Positions 54,277 to 61,708 of a stretch of 64,000 bases of DNA are shown here, piece after piece (positions within the stretch are counted from its first letter, which is position 1; every line of letters starts with the position of its first letter). The stretch comes from JACRLW01 sp046349595. Lineage in GTDB: Bacteria > Planctomycetota > UBA1135 > UBA2386. The notes under the pieces were generated by a model. It saw only the letters and a list, made by a program, of their open reading frames with translations. It made no database searches and had not been told where the DNA came from. The DNA lies in NCBI GenBank assembly GCA_046349595.1, contig JAXMCA010000002.1:1426001-1490000 (forward strand), given 5' to 3'. The position numbers and the translations under genes are program-made.

Positions 54277-55842
54277 GACGCAGATGCGCGATCTCATTCC
54301 GACGCTGCTGCACACGATCGATCTGCTGAGGACCGAACTCGCCGATCTGCGTCGTGGCAAGTTCGGCAGGAGCTCGGAGAAGGATCGCTACTTCGACCCC
54401 ACGGGTCTGCTGCCGTTCCAGGAGATCGAGGAGTTGCAGGCTGAGGCGAAGAAGACCGAGGCAGAAGCCGAGGCGATCACCATCCCCGAGCACACGCGGA
54501 AGAAGACCAAGCGTCGCCTCGACTTCCCAGATCACCTTCCCCGCAAGCGGATCGAGTGCAGGGTTCCTCGAGAGGATCTGCCCTGCCCGTGCTGCAAGAC
54601 GACTCGCGTGAAGATCGGCGAGGTGACGAGCCGAGAGCTCGAGCGCATCGAGTTCACCTTCGTCAACGAGGTGGTCCGTGAGAAGGTCGCATGCCCGAAG
54701 TGCGAAGGTGAGATCCTGGTCGCGCCGGGCTTGCCGCGAGTGCTGGACAAGTGCCTGCTCGGAGCGAACTTCCTCGCACAGATCATCTTCGAGCGCTTCG
54801 CCAACCACATGCCGCACGCGCGGCTCGAGACGAAATGCGCGGCCGAAGGACTGTCGCTGTCGCGCAGCGTGATGTGCAACTCGACGATCCGCTGCGCAGA
54901 GTTGCTCGAGCCGATCTACAAAGCTATTCGCGAGGAGGTCCTCGCCAGCCTGGCGCACTCGGTGTTGCAGATCGACGACTCCGAAGTCGTGCAGCGCAAC
55001 GGACCTCGCCCAGGCGAACGGAAGGTCAACATCTGGGCGATCCGTGATCAGCACGCGGGCGTCTTCTACAGCGCCACGAACTCGCGCAACCGGGACGGCC
55101 CGAAGGACATCCTCGGTGGCCGGCGCGGTCGGCTGCAGAGCGATGGGCATGATTGCTTCGATGGCCTGGACCCTGACCTCATCACGAGGATCGGTTGCTG
55201 GGCTCACGCCGCCGCTACTTCGACAAGGCACGGAAGGTCGGCGACACGAACGCGCTGAAGGTGATCGACTGGATCGGCAAGCTCTTCGCCGTCGAGCGCC
55301 TCGCCAAGAAGCAGGCGGACGCCGGCAAGGCGCTGACGGACGCCGATCTGGTTGCTCTCCGCAGAGAGCAATCGAAACCCATCGTCGATGCGATCAAGGC
55401 TTGGCTCGATCAGGCCCAAGCCGAACCACCGAGCTTGCCGGGTGGCCCGCTGATGAAGGGCGTTGGCTACGCGCTCAACCAGTGGCCGACGTTGATCCGC
55501 TTCCTGGAAGACGGGCGCATCCGCGAGATCTCGAACAATGGCTGTGAGCGCGCACTGCGGAAACTGGTGATCGGAAGGAACAACTGGCAGTGGTTCGGTT
55601 CCGCACGCGGGACCAAGGCCGCCGTCATCCTGATGACGCTGGTGCAGTCATGCCGCGAGCACGGCATCAACCCGCTCTTCTACCTCGCCGACGCCCTCCG
55701 CGAGATCTCGTCGATCCCGGCCTCCGAGGTCGCGACCCTCACGCCCAGCGGATGGCGGCGACGGTTGCGCCAAGCCGCCGAAGCCAAGCGCTCGCAGATC
55801 GCCATCGAGAGCGTTGTCCGCGATCTGACCTTCGGAAGGTAG
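54269..55842 (+). pseudogene. tnpC: IS66 TnpC transposase, frameshifted (inner element)
   Basis: The IS66 transposase, with N-terminal coiled coil, zinc-finger-like CPCCKTTRVKIGE, the DDE region around LQIDDSEVVQ and the C-terminal NNGCERALRKLVIGRNNWQW. The frame breaks near 55210: the sequence GCTCACGCCGCCGCTAC has lost one C relative to GCW-AHARRYF, so the reading moves to the ORF at 55195-55842. A programmed frameshift is not suggested by the context. The ATG at 54269 overlaps tnpB. Confidence 0.88.
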
Positions 55843-55901
55843 TTGCCTCCGCCGGCCCTCGAAACGCCGCTGGGAACCGGTGCACGTCGCAGAACAGTTA
55901 C

Positions 55902-56510
55902 GATACAGCGGCAGGTGATCGCGGTACTTCGCCGTGATCACCTGGGCGAGCATCGTTTCGCCCGCCAGACCCTTGTCGATCACCTGCGGCGGCAGGCTTG
56001 GAGTGACGACACCCGCCTCCTCGTGTGCCTTGCACGCGAGCTTCGGTCGCCGGATGACGCGGAGGTAGCAGTTGGCAGGGCGTACTCGAGCTTCTCGGTC
56101 TCTTCGTAGCCGATGATCGTGCGGGGCTCGCCGCAGCACGAGCAGCGCAGCTCGGCCTCGCTCGGTGCGACGTCTTCGATCACGCGATCGAGGTCGGCAG
56201 GCAGTCGCGGTGCGCCGCGCTTCCGCGGCTTGCGACCGCGTGGCCCCTCCAGCGGATCGTCACCGTCGGGAGCTTCGTCGACGTGCGGCGGAGGAGGTGG
56301 ATCCTCAGGCTCATCGAAGGGAAGCAGGGGATGACCATCGTCGACGTAGCGCTCGCTGCGGCGACCGTAGATCTGCTTGAGGAGCGCATCGAGTTTCGCA
56401 TTCAGGTCGTCGCGCTCGACTCGCAGGCTGTCCCTCTCGGCGAGCAACGCGTCGAACTGCACGCGCAGCTCCGCGAGTTCCTGCTCCGCCGTCTTGCCGA
56501 TGTCCGCCAC
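55902..56510 (-). pseudogene. IS66 TnpC, 5' part (outer element)
   Basis: The N-terminal portion of the outer TnpC, starting at GTG 56510 (VADIGKTAEQELAELRVQFD) with a coiled coil and a cysteine pair (CSCCGEPRTIIGYEETEKLE). Near 56078 one base is missing, moving the frame from KLEYA to RPANCYLRVIRRPKLACKAH. It continues to the right target duplication (55902-55909), where the inner IS66 interrupts it. Confidence 0.88.
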
Positions 56511-56520
56511 TCGATCAGCT

Positions 56521-56901
56521 CTACGAGAGATGCAGGGAAGAAGGCTCAGCAAGCTTCTGCTTTCGTCGGAACCAATGGCGACGACGCGCCGCCGTGAAGT
56601 CGAGTCCGCCGAGCAATGCGTGCAGCTCGACCGCATCGAGACGGATCGCAGCTGCATCACCCTCGGGCCACTTGAAACTCCCCTTCTCCAGTCGCTTGTG
56701 CATCAACCAGTAGCCGGACTCTTCCCAGTACAGGAACTTCACCGTGTTGCGCGCGCGGTTGCAGAACCCGAACAGATGCCCGCTGAACGGATCCAGCGCG
56801 AGAACGTGCTCGACCATCGACGCGAGGCTGTCGATCTGCTTGCGCATGTCGGTCGCTCCCTTGGCCAGGTAGATCCGGATTGACGGTGGCAAGCTCAGCA
56901 T
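56521..56901 (-). CDS. tnpB: IS66 TnpB accessory protein (outer element)
   Basis: A 126-residue TnpB-type IS66 protein: SLPPSIRIYLAKGATDMRKQ, DPFSGHLFGFCNRARNTVKF and ESGYWLMHKRLEKGSFKWPE. The start ATG at 56901 overlaps the end of tnpA by 7 bases. It is homologous to, but clearly different from, the inner element's TnpB. Confidence 0.92.
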   Translation of the reverse strand: MLSLPPSIRIYLAKGATDMRKQIDSLASMVEHVLALDPFSGHLFGFCNRARNTVKFLYWEESGYWLMHKRLEKGSFKWPEGDAAAIRLDAVELHALLGGLDFTAARRRHWFRRKQKLAEPSSLHLS

Positions 56902-57209
56902 GACCGCATCACCTGGATCACACGACGCAGGTCGTCCTCGACGAAACCCGGCGACACCCGGATCGAGGCGTCGGCGAACGCGATCTCGATCGTCGCACCC
57001 ATCGGGACGGTCGGTTGAACCTCGACGAGGTCGGCGCGCGGTCCGTCCTCGACACCCGACGTGTGGTGGAACCGCTTCCGCCAGCCGTAGATCGTCCAAA
57101 TCGACAGCCCGGCCTCGCGCGCGAACTCCCGGACCGACTGACCACTTCGCTCCAACTCCGAAAGCAGGTCGGGGATCTCACGCTCCTGCACCTTGGTGAA
57201 TCTGACCAT
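56895..57209 (-). CDS. tnpA: IS66 TnpA accessory protein (outer element)
   Basis: A 104-residue IS66 TnpA-type protein with an N-terminal helix-turn-helix (REFAREAGLSIWTIYGWRKR). The start ATG at 57209 gives MVRFTKVQER. It is the first gene of the outer element, 58 bases from its right end. Confidence 0.88.
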   Translation of the reverse strand: MVRFTKVQEREIPDLLSELERSGQSVREFAREAGLSIWTIYGWRKRFHHTSGVEDGPRADLVEVQPTVPMGATIEIAFADASIRVSPGFVEDDLRRVIQVMRSC

Positions 57210-57267
57210 GCCGGTCAGTGTTGGCGGCACGGAGGAGATTCACAGATGGGGTCTATCGGGCGCTTAC

Positions 57268-57447
57268 GGAAGACGCGAGCTCCCACACCAGAAGCCACCC
57301 ACCAGACTGCGGCAAGATGTCGAGGTTGACCGGGATCCGCGCTTGCGGAGTGGGCAGCGGGTCAGCGACTCCGGACGGAAGCCAGCCCTCGTGCTCGTGA
57401 CCGCCGTAGTCCCAGGTCCAACCTCTGACATGAAGTCGAATAGCCAT
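57268..57447 (-). pseudogene. Truncated cassette gene, unknown
   Basis: About 60 native residues starting MAIRLHVRGWTWDYGGHEHE and ending in GGWLLVWELAS; the frame then runs a few codons into the IS66 end and stops at 57253. The C-terminal part and the downstream attC are missing. The start is 7 bases after the R' box of the attC site at 57454-57541. No family is recognised. Confidence 0.6.
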
Positions 57448-57453
57448 CGGTGC

Positions 57454-57541
57454 GTCCAAGGAATAGGTGTTCACCTGCGAATGATCGGAGTTGAGCGAAG
57501 CGGAACTCACCTCATTCGTCAGCTGCAACGGCTTGTTGGAC
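57454..57541 (-). other. Integron attC site 3 (diverged)
   Basis: On the minus strand R'' is GTCCAAC (57541-57535), exact consensus, followed by AAGCCGTTGCAGCTGACG, typical of long attC sites. R' is CTTGGAC (57460-57454), with C in place of the first G. The 88-base site folds through CGAATGA / TCATTCG. The R' change at the cleavage base may make it inactive. Confidence 0.65.
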
Positions 57542-57556
57542 AGCAGCACTCGGGCG

Positions 57557-58078
57557 TCACGAATGGGTGCTGCGACGATCCGCGAAGTTGCGGAGATCCT
57601 CGACGATGTAGGGAAGGCGGTCGGGTTCGAAGGGAAAGTCGAACTCGAGTCGAAGTCGATGAGCTTCCGTGTAGCGCCGGCCCACGTGTCCCCGGACCGC
57701 GAAGTGACCAATCAAGTCGGTCGGGTAGACCTCGAGCTCGAGGTCGTCCGGGGAGGCAGCTTGGAGTCGCGCGCGCCCGCGACGGGTTCGGTCGACTTCG
57801 CCCATCTGCTTGAGGAACTCGGCCCAGTCGGATCCAACGATCCACGCCTGGTCATGGGCCGCGTAGCCACGCACGCGCACCGAGACATTCAGGAGGATGT
57901 CGTCATCTGATGGCGTGCCCGGCGCGCCGAAATCGGCTCGCTCAAGCTCGATGGCGCCGTCCTCGCTGGAAATGCAAACCGTCTTCGTGGTGCTCACGCG
58001 CTTGTCCGATAGCGCTCGCGCTGCTGTCCCGCGGACCGGGCGCTCAGCTGCCGCCCATGGTTGGGAGTCAATCTTCAT
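57557..58078 (-). CDS. Cassette gene, possible immunity-type protein
   Basis: A 173-residue protein (MKIDSQPWAAAERPVRGTAA). The C-terminal part has the pattern ISSEDGAIELERADF, LNVSVRVRGYAAHDQAW, FLKQMGEVDRTRRGRA, LELEVYPTDLIGHFAVRGHV and HRLRLEFDFPFEPDRLPYIV. This layout, with a W/F-containing edge, a DLIGHF strand and a late beta pair, resembles small immunity proteins such as the DUF6228/WapI group (tentative; no family was verified). Its start overlaps the end of the upstream gene by 11 bases, so the two form a two-gene cassette. Confidence 0.6.
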   Translation of the reverse strand: MKIDSQPWAAAERPVRGTAARALSDKRVSTTKTVCISSEDGAIELERADFGAPGTPSDDDILLNVSVRVRGYAAHDQAWIVGSDWAEFLKQMGEVDRTRRGRARLQAASPDDLELEVYPTDLIGHFAVRGHVGRRYTEAHRLRLEFDFPFEPDRLPYIVEDLRNFADRRSTHS

Positions 58079-58499
58079 CCTCTACCCATAGGGTGCCCGA
58101 TGCAACCGGGCCGATGATCAAGACGCCAGTGTCGAACGTGGCGGCTGTGGCCGGCTGCCATGTCACTCCTGAGAAGGTGGCCTTCTCCCCAGGTGCCTCG
58201 TGGAAGGTCCCATTGGTGAAGTAGTGGACATCGCGAGAACCGAACGCTGCAAAGAACTGGTCGACAAGGGAACTGGCCAACGCCGGGTCAACAAGCGCTG
58301 CGTTGTAGGCAAGATCCTGCGTCAGGATGAGGAACGCGAGCCTCCGAGCAGCATTCGCATCGATCTCGTGGTAGCACTCGCTCGCACTTGAGAGACCGAA
58401 CTCCGCCGCCAGCTGATTCAGGGATGAGCCTCCCTGTGAGAATCCGCACCGAACCACGCCGGCGGTTCGTACACCTCTAATCTCATCGCAGATGCTCAT
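58068..58499 (-). CDS. Cassette gene, unknown
   Basis: A 143-residue protein starting MSICDEIRGVRTAGVVRCGF, with the block RRLAFLILTQDLAYNAALVD and a C-terminal beta region (FHEAPGEKATFSGVTWQPAT; VLIIGPVASGTLWVEDED). No family is recognised. The start lies 11 bases after the R' box of attC site 4, and it overlaps the following gene by 11 bases, an arrangement often seen in toxin/immunity or operon-like cassettes. Whether it is a toxin cannot be said. Confidence 0.65.
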   Translation of the reverse strand: MSICDEIRGVRTAGVVRCGFSQGGSSLNQLAAEFGLSSASECYHEIDANAARRLAFLILTQDLAYNAALVDPALASSLVDQFFAAFGSRDVHYFTNGTFHEAPGEKATFSGVTWQPATAATFDTGVLIIGPVASGTLWVEDED

Positions 58500-58509
58500 G
58501 GTCCCGCAC

Positions 58510-58575
58510 GCCCAACGTATCGGATGTTGAGCAGCGCGCCGCGCGAGGGCTTCAGCTCTCGCGGATCTGTTGGTC
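58510..58575 (-). other. Integron attC site 4
   Basis: On the minus strand R'' is GACCAAC (58575-58569), one base off consensus, and R' is GTTGGGC (58516-58510), exact consensus. The 52-base interior can fold (CGCGAG pairs with CTCGCG). It sits 11 bases before the start of the gene ending at 58068. Confidence 0.78.
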
Positions 58576-58629
58576 GCGGCTCGTCTGCTCCTGCGGCGAT
58601 TCGGGCGGCCATCCTACGCCTACGTCGGA

Positions 58630-58698
58630 TCATCGTGCATGGGGAGTGAGGTAGTCGTCCCGGATGGTGTCCAGAGACTCGCCGTTGGCCACCAAGTC
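58630..58698 (-). pseudogene. Fragment of a cassette gene (DUF433-like?)
   Basis: About 22 residues (VADLVANGESLDTIRDDYLT) end in a TGA 55 bases before attC site 4. The fragment resembles the end of DUF433 antitoxin-type domains (V.dLl..G.s.eeI..dY..Lt). It is fused to the truncated IS91 copy B transposase at 58699; the rest is lost. The family assignment is uncertain because of the short length. Confidence 0.35.
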
Positions 58699-58850
58699 GG
58701 CGACTCGACGTGGCCGCCGAGCTGCGAACTGCGGCAGGCGACCAGCGCGCGCATGACGCGGCGCCTGGCCGGCGTGACCGGACCTTCGCGCAACAGGGCG
58801 TCGCCGAAGCGCCGGACCACGTCGGCCACTTCGTGAGTGGCCCGGACCAT
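58699..58850 (-). pseudogene. IS91-family transposase fragment (copy B)
   Basis: The first 51 residues of the transposase (MVRATHEVADVVRRFGDALL ... SSQLGGHVES), then a change to unrelated sequence at 58699. The HUH motif and the zinc cluster are missing. Confidence 0.88.
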
Positions 58851-58856
58851 GACCCG

Positions 58857-59729
58857 TCAGCTGGGGATCGCCAGCAGGTCGATCGCCTTGTTCGCCGCGT
58901 CGAGCAGCCGGCCGGTCACGTGCGCGTAGATCGCCGTGGTCGACAGGCTCGAATGCCCGAGCAGCTTCTGGATCGTGCGCAGGTCGACGCCGAGCTCCAG
59001 CAGGTGCGTCGCGTAGCTGTGCCGCAGCGTGTGCACGCTCGCCGGCTTGTCGATGCGCGCGCGCAGCCGTGCCCGCACGCACACCTTCTGCACGCTGTTG
59101 TCGTGCAAGGGCTGACCCGCCGTGGCGCCCGGGAAGAGATAGTCGTGCGGGTGCTCGGCGAGCCAGTAGGTGCGCAACAGATCGCGCAACGCGACCGACA
59201 TCGGCACCATGCGCGGCTTGCCGCCCTTGCCGCAGCGGATGTGCACCGTCATGCGGGCGCCGTCGATGTCAGCGACCCGCAGATGCGTCGCCTCGTGCAG
59301 CCGCGCGCCGGTCGCGTAGATCAGGCTCAGCACCGCCCGGTGCTTGAGGTTGGTCACCGCGTCCAGCAGCCGCCGTACCTCCTCGACGCTGAGCACCGTC
59401 GGCAGCTTCCGCCGCGTCTTCGCGAACGGGATGTGCTCCACCGCGAAGTCGCGTGGCAGCGTCACGCGGTAGAAGAACCGCAAGGCGCACACTGCCTGGT
59501 TGAACTGGGCCCACGACACCTTCGCCTCGATCATCCGCACCTGGAAGGCGCGGATCTCCTGTGGCCCAAGCTGTCCGGGGGGTTTGCCGAACTCGCGCGC
59601 AAAGCGCGCCATCATCGATACGTAGCACTCCACCGTCCGCGGGGAGTAGTTGCGAATGCGCAGGTCCTCCGCCATCCGCTCGCGCAGCAGCGTCATCGTC
59701 TTCCTCGTCGTCAGGGACTTCCCGCCCAT
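58857..59729 (-). CDS. Tyrosine recombinase of the IS91-like element (copy B)
   Basis: A 290-residue tyrosine recombinase, the accessory gene seen upstream of the transposase in some IS91-like elements. Catalytic residues: Arg143 in TGARLHEA, Lys168/171 region in GKGGKPR, His233 and Arg236 in HTLRHSYA, His259 in LLGHSS, and Tyr268 in TTAIYAHV. The N-terminal SAM-like domain begins with TLLRERMAEDLRIRNYSPRT. It does not carry the extra segment typical of integron integrases, so it is not IntI. The start at 59729 (MGGKSLTTRK) is the longest convincing ATG. It is complete and probably functional. Confidence 0.92.
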   Translation of the reverse strand: MGGKSLTTRKTMTLLRERMAEDLRIRNYSPRTVECYVSMMARFAREFGKPPGQLGPQEIRAFQVRMIEAKVSWAQFNQAVCALRFFYRVTLPRDFAVEHIPFAKTRRKLPTVLSVEEVRRLLDAVTNLKHRAVLSLIYATGARLHEATHLRVADIDGARMTVHIRCGKGGKPRMVPMSVALRDLLRTYWLAEHPHDYLFPGATAGQPLHDNSVQKVCVRARLRARIDKPASVHTLRHSYATHLLELGVDLRTIQKLLGHSSLSTTAIYAHVTGRLLDAANKAIDLLAIPS

Positions 59730-59861
59730 GCCGCCGACGAGGAGCGTCCACCGGGCGAACCATGGACGCGCGGGTGTTTCAGCGGATCGACGAAACTCGC
59801 ATCGGCTCGACCGGCACGATCTGCCAGGAGCGGGCTACCGCGGAGCGGTTTCGTTCAACGA

Positions 59862-59921
59862 AACGCTCCGGTTCAGCGGCGGGTCGCGCAGCGGACCGTC
59901 CGCTGCAACCGGTTGTTAGGC
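59862..59921 (-). other. Integron attC site 5, interrupted by IS91 copy B
   Basis: On the minus strand R'' is GCCTAAC (59921-59915), exact consensus, followed by CCGGTTGCAGCGG, which pairs with CCGCTGAACCGG with one extra base, as in canonical attC sites. R' should read GCGTTAGGC-like, but after GCGTT the element's TCGTTGAAC begins at 59861. The TIR gene ends 13 bases before R''. Confidence 0.83.
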
Positions 59922-59933
59922 GGCGATGACTCG

Positions 59934-61025
59934 TCACTCAGCAGGCTCCTTCCCCTCGGGCTTCTGAGGCTTGCGACGAGTTGGAGCATGCGCCTTTCTC
60001 ATGTCGAGCGTACGCATCAAGACATGTTCGAGCATTCGGGGGAACTCCATGGCGAACATGTGAGACTCCTTGCTTACGAATCCGAACTCCTCCATGAAAG
60101 GGCCCCGCATCATGACCTCCGAGAATCGACTCAGCCGCTTCATCTCTCGCTCAATGGCTTCGTTGTTCTCGGACTTCACAGCGCGGTAAACCTCCATCGC
60201 TAGCTCATAAAGCCACGGCATGTCGTCGCGAACCATGCTTGCCACCATGAGGATGGCAACTGGATCGCCAGGTTCACCGGACATGTGCATCAGTTCCTCG
60301 AACATCATCGGGTGAAACCGACGCATTCGGCGGCGCCTAAAGGAGGGATCGCCACCTTCCGCCAATCGCTCGGCCACGCGCGAGGGAAGGGCTTTCATTT
60401 CCTCCGCGAGTTTTGCCACAGCGCTCTCGTCCACCTCTTCCTTCGCGTCGGCCTTCGACGTGCCCGATGACAACTTCTTGAGGAGAGCGGCCTCCGTTGT
60501 CTTGAAGTTCGCGACTTGGCTCCTTACTACGTCGGCGTCGAGTTCAAGGTTCGGCACCCGGCGCGCCAACTGGTTGACGAGCTTCGTCAAATCGCCGTCG
60601 CTATCGTCCATGTTCATAAACTGGTAGAAGGGGCCAGTGGTAACCCGACTCAGCGGTACACCCAAGGCAACACCAAGGACGGGCGTGTTCAGCTTGCCCT
60701 TGGCCACACCCGCTTCGAAGAGAATCCATGGCCGGTCCAAGCTCCGCTCAGTGAATAGGCACACTACGTCAGACGTCGACTGCAGTTGTGTCATGAGGCG
60801 CTTGTACCACTCCTCACCAAAGTCGATGCCCTCCGTCCCTTTCTTGTCCGAGGAACGGAAGGTCTTGATCATTCCGGCACTGACGCTCTTGAGTAGTTTG
60901 CTGAATGCCTCCGCCAGTTCAGCGTCTCTGCCGTCATGGCTGATAAAGACCATGGGGCTAGACGAGCCACTCGTGGACAGAAGGTCGGCGTCGGAAGGCG
61001 CCTTCGTTTTGTCGCTTTCGGCCAT
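59934..61025 (-). CDS. Cassette gene: TIR-domain protein
   Basis: A 363-residue cytosolic protein. Residues about 24-140 form a TIR domain: PMVFISHDGRDAELAEAFSK, KGTEGIDFGEEWYKRLMTQL and the active-site region SDVVCLFTERSLDRPWILFE, with Glu104 at the NADase-type glutamate position (FEAGVAKG). The C-terminal 200 residues are helical with no recognised domain. Bacterial TIR proteins are linked to anti-phage defence and NAD+ depletion. The gene is a complete one-gene cassette: its stop is 13 bases before attC site 5 and its start 23 bases after attC site 6. Confidence 0.83.
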   Translation of the reverse strand: MAESDKTKAPSDADLLSTSGSSSPMVFISHDGRDAELAEAFSKLLKSVSAGMIKTFRSSDKKGTEGIDFGEEWYKRLMTQLQSTSDVVCLFTERSLDRPWILFEAGVAKGKLNTPVLGVALGVPLSRVTTGPFYQFMNMDDSDGDLTKLVNQLARRVPNLELDADVVRSQVANFKTTEAALLKKLSSGTSKADAKEEVDESAVAKLAEEMKALPSRVAERLAEGGDPSFRRRRMRRFHPMMFEELMHMSGEPGDPVAILMVASMVRDDMPWLYELAMEVYRAVKSENNEAIEREMKRLSRFSEVMMRGPFMEEFGFVSKESHMFAMEFPRMLEHVLMRTLDMRKAHAPTRRKPQKPEGKEPAE

Positions 61026-61047
61026 CGTGTCTCCGTTCAGGTTCGCC

Positions 61048-61147
61048 GCCTAACGTCTTTGACGCTCAGGCGCGAGGCGCGCGGTCGGTTGCTCTTGAAC
61101 CTCGGTTGCTCTCCGCGCGCCTCGTCGCTTGCTGCGTCTTGTTGGCC
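61048..61147 (-). other. Integron attC site 6
   Basis: On the minus strand R'' is GGCCAAC (61147-61141), one base off consensus, and R' is GTTAGGC (61054-61048), exact consensus. The 100-base site contains inverted stretches (GCGCGAGG ... CCGCGCGC). The stop of the Imm50-like gene (61155-61157) is 8 bases upstream. Confidence 0.82.
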
Positions 61148-61154
61148 GGCCACT

Positions 61155-61604
61155 CTACAGCGCGCGAGGTGGACCCTGTTGACCAATCTGGCCTCTCAAC
61201 TCCCAGGGTCGAACGTCTTGGATCTCAACGCTACGGCACAGGAAGTCGGCGCCGACGCCAAAGGAACTGTCGAAGCGAACCTCGAACTTCAGCACGTCGA
61301 GTTGTCGACTGCGAATGTCCTCGATGCGCAGTGCGAACAGGACATTCTGGTTGTTCCACCCCTCAAGGCGCAGCTGGTCAACGCCGCCAAAGCGAAAGGA
61401 AACCAGCACATGGTGACGTAGGACCAGATATCCGTCCGGCCCCACGTCCCTGGTGATCTCGAACGCGTGGATATCGGCTAGCAGATCCGGCCCCTCCGCG
61501 AATGGTGCGACGCGAACCAGCTCCAACCTGACGACCTCTGCATCATGGAAGGATGGCCAGTAGCCGAACACGCTCGTGAGCAACTCCGATCCCGGGATGT
61601 TCAT
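61155..61604 (-). CDS. Cassette gene: Imm50-like immunity protein
   Basis: A 149-residue protein with the Imm50-type pattern: LTSVFGYWPSFHDAEVVRLE, a beta-rich core with LVLRHHVLVSFRFGGVDQLR, then LEGWNNQNVLFALRI. Imm50 proteins are immunity factors against secreted polymorphic toxins. No cognate toxin gene is adjacent, which is common in cassettes. The TAG stop lies 8 bases before attC site 6. Upstream, 27 bases from the start, lies the end of IS91 copy C. Confidence 0.78.
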   Translation of the reverse strand: MNIPGSELLTSVFGYWPSFHDAEVVRLELVRVAPFAEGPDLLADIHAFEITRDVGPDGYLVLRHHVLVSFRFGGVDQLRLEGWNNQNVLFALRIEDIRSRQLDVLKFEVRFDSSFGVGADFLCRSVEIQDVRPWELRGQIGQQGPPRAL

Positions 61605-61646
61605 CGATGCACGCGATCAGCGGGTCCGGCCAACGAAGAGGATCCT

Positions 61647-61708
61647 ATCCGGAGGAAGTCGCACAGGAGCGTGGCACGGCGTTGAGCTGCATGCGACTTC
61701 TTCCGGAT
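61647..61708. repeat. IS91 copy C end hairpin
   Basis: The same 17-bp inverted repeat as at 50691-50752 (ATCCGGAGGAAGTCGCA and its near complement), located 15 bases from the end of copy C. It is probably part of the element's terminus. Confidence 0.8.

Larger units (their letters stand above)
53476..55901 (+). mobile_element. IS66-family element (inner), nested
   Basis: A 2.4-kb element with ends GTAACTGTTC (53476) and GAACAGTTAC (ending 55901). The flanks carry a perfect 8-bp duplication GATACAGC at 53468-53475 and 55902-55909, the usual IS66 target size. It encodes tnpA, tnpB and tnpC on the plus strand, opposite to its host element. The clean duplication makes this the most recent of the IS66 events here. 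Confidence 0.95.
52467..57267 (-). mobile_element. IS66-family element (outer), interrupted
   Basis: The element has inverted ends GTAAGCGCCCGATAGACCCC at 52467 and its complement ending at 57267, typical of IS66 (GTAA start). It encodes TnpA, TnpB and TnpC on the minus strand, but TnpC is split by a second IS66 element (53476-55901) and carries a frameshift. The 8 bases flanking the ends are GGAACAGA and GGAAGACG, so no exact target duplication exists. On the left it abuts IS91 copy A; on the right, a truncated cassette gene. This suggests a rearrangement, not a simple insertion. Confidence 0.88.
58699..59861 (-). mobile_element. IS91-family element copy B (3' truncated)
   Basis: Copy B keeps the complete recombinase gene and the first part of the transposase gene. 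The homology with copy C stops at 58699, where cassette sequence begins. The 5' end lies at about 59861, where the minus strand reads GGAGCGTT (the end of an attC stem) followed by TCGTTGAACGAAAC. The attC site at 59862-59921 has lost its R' box apart from GTT, showing where the element was inserted. Confidence 0.85.

Noticed and set aside
58620..58850. A complete small gene of 76 residues
   Set aside because: The first 51 residues are the start of the IS91 transposase and the remainder is unrelated; it is a truncation artefact.
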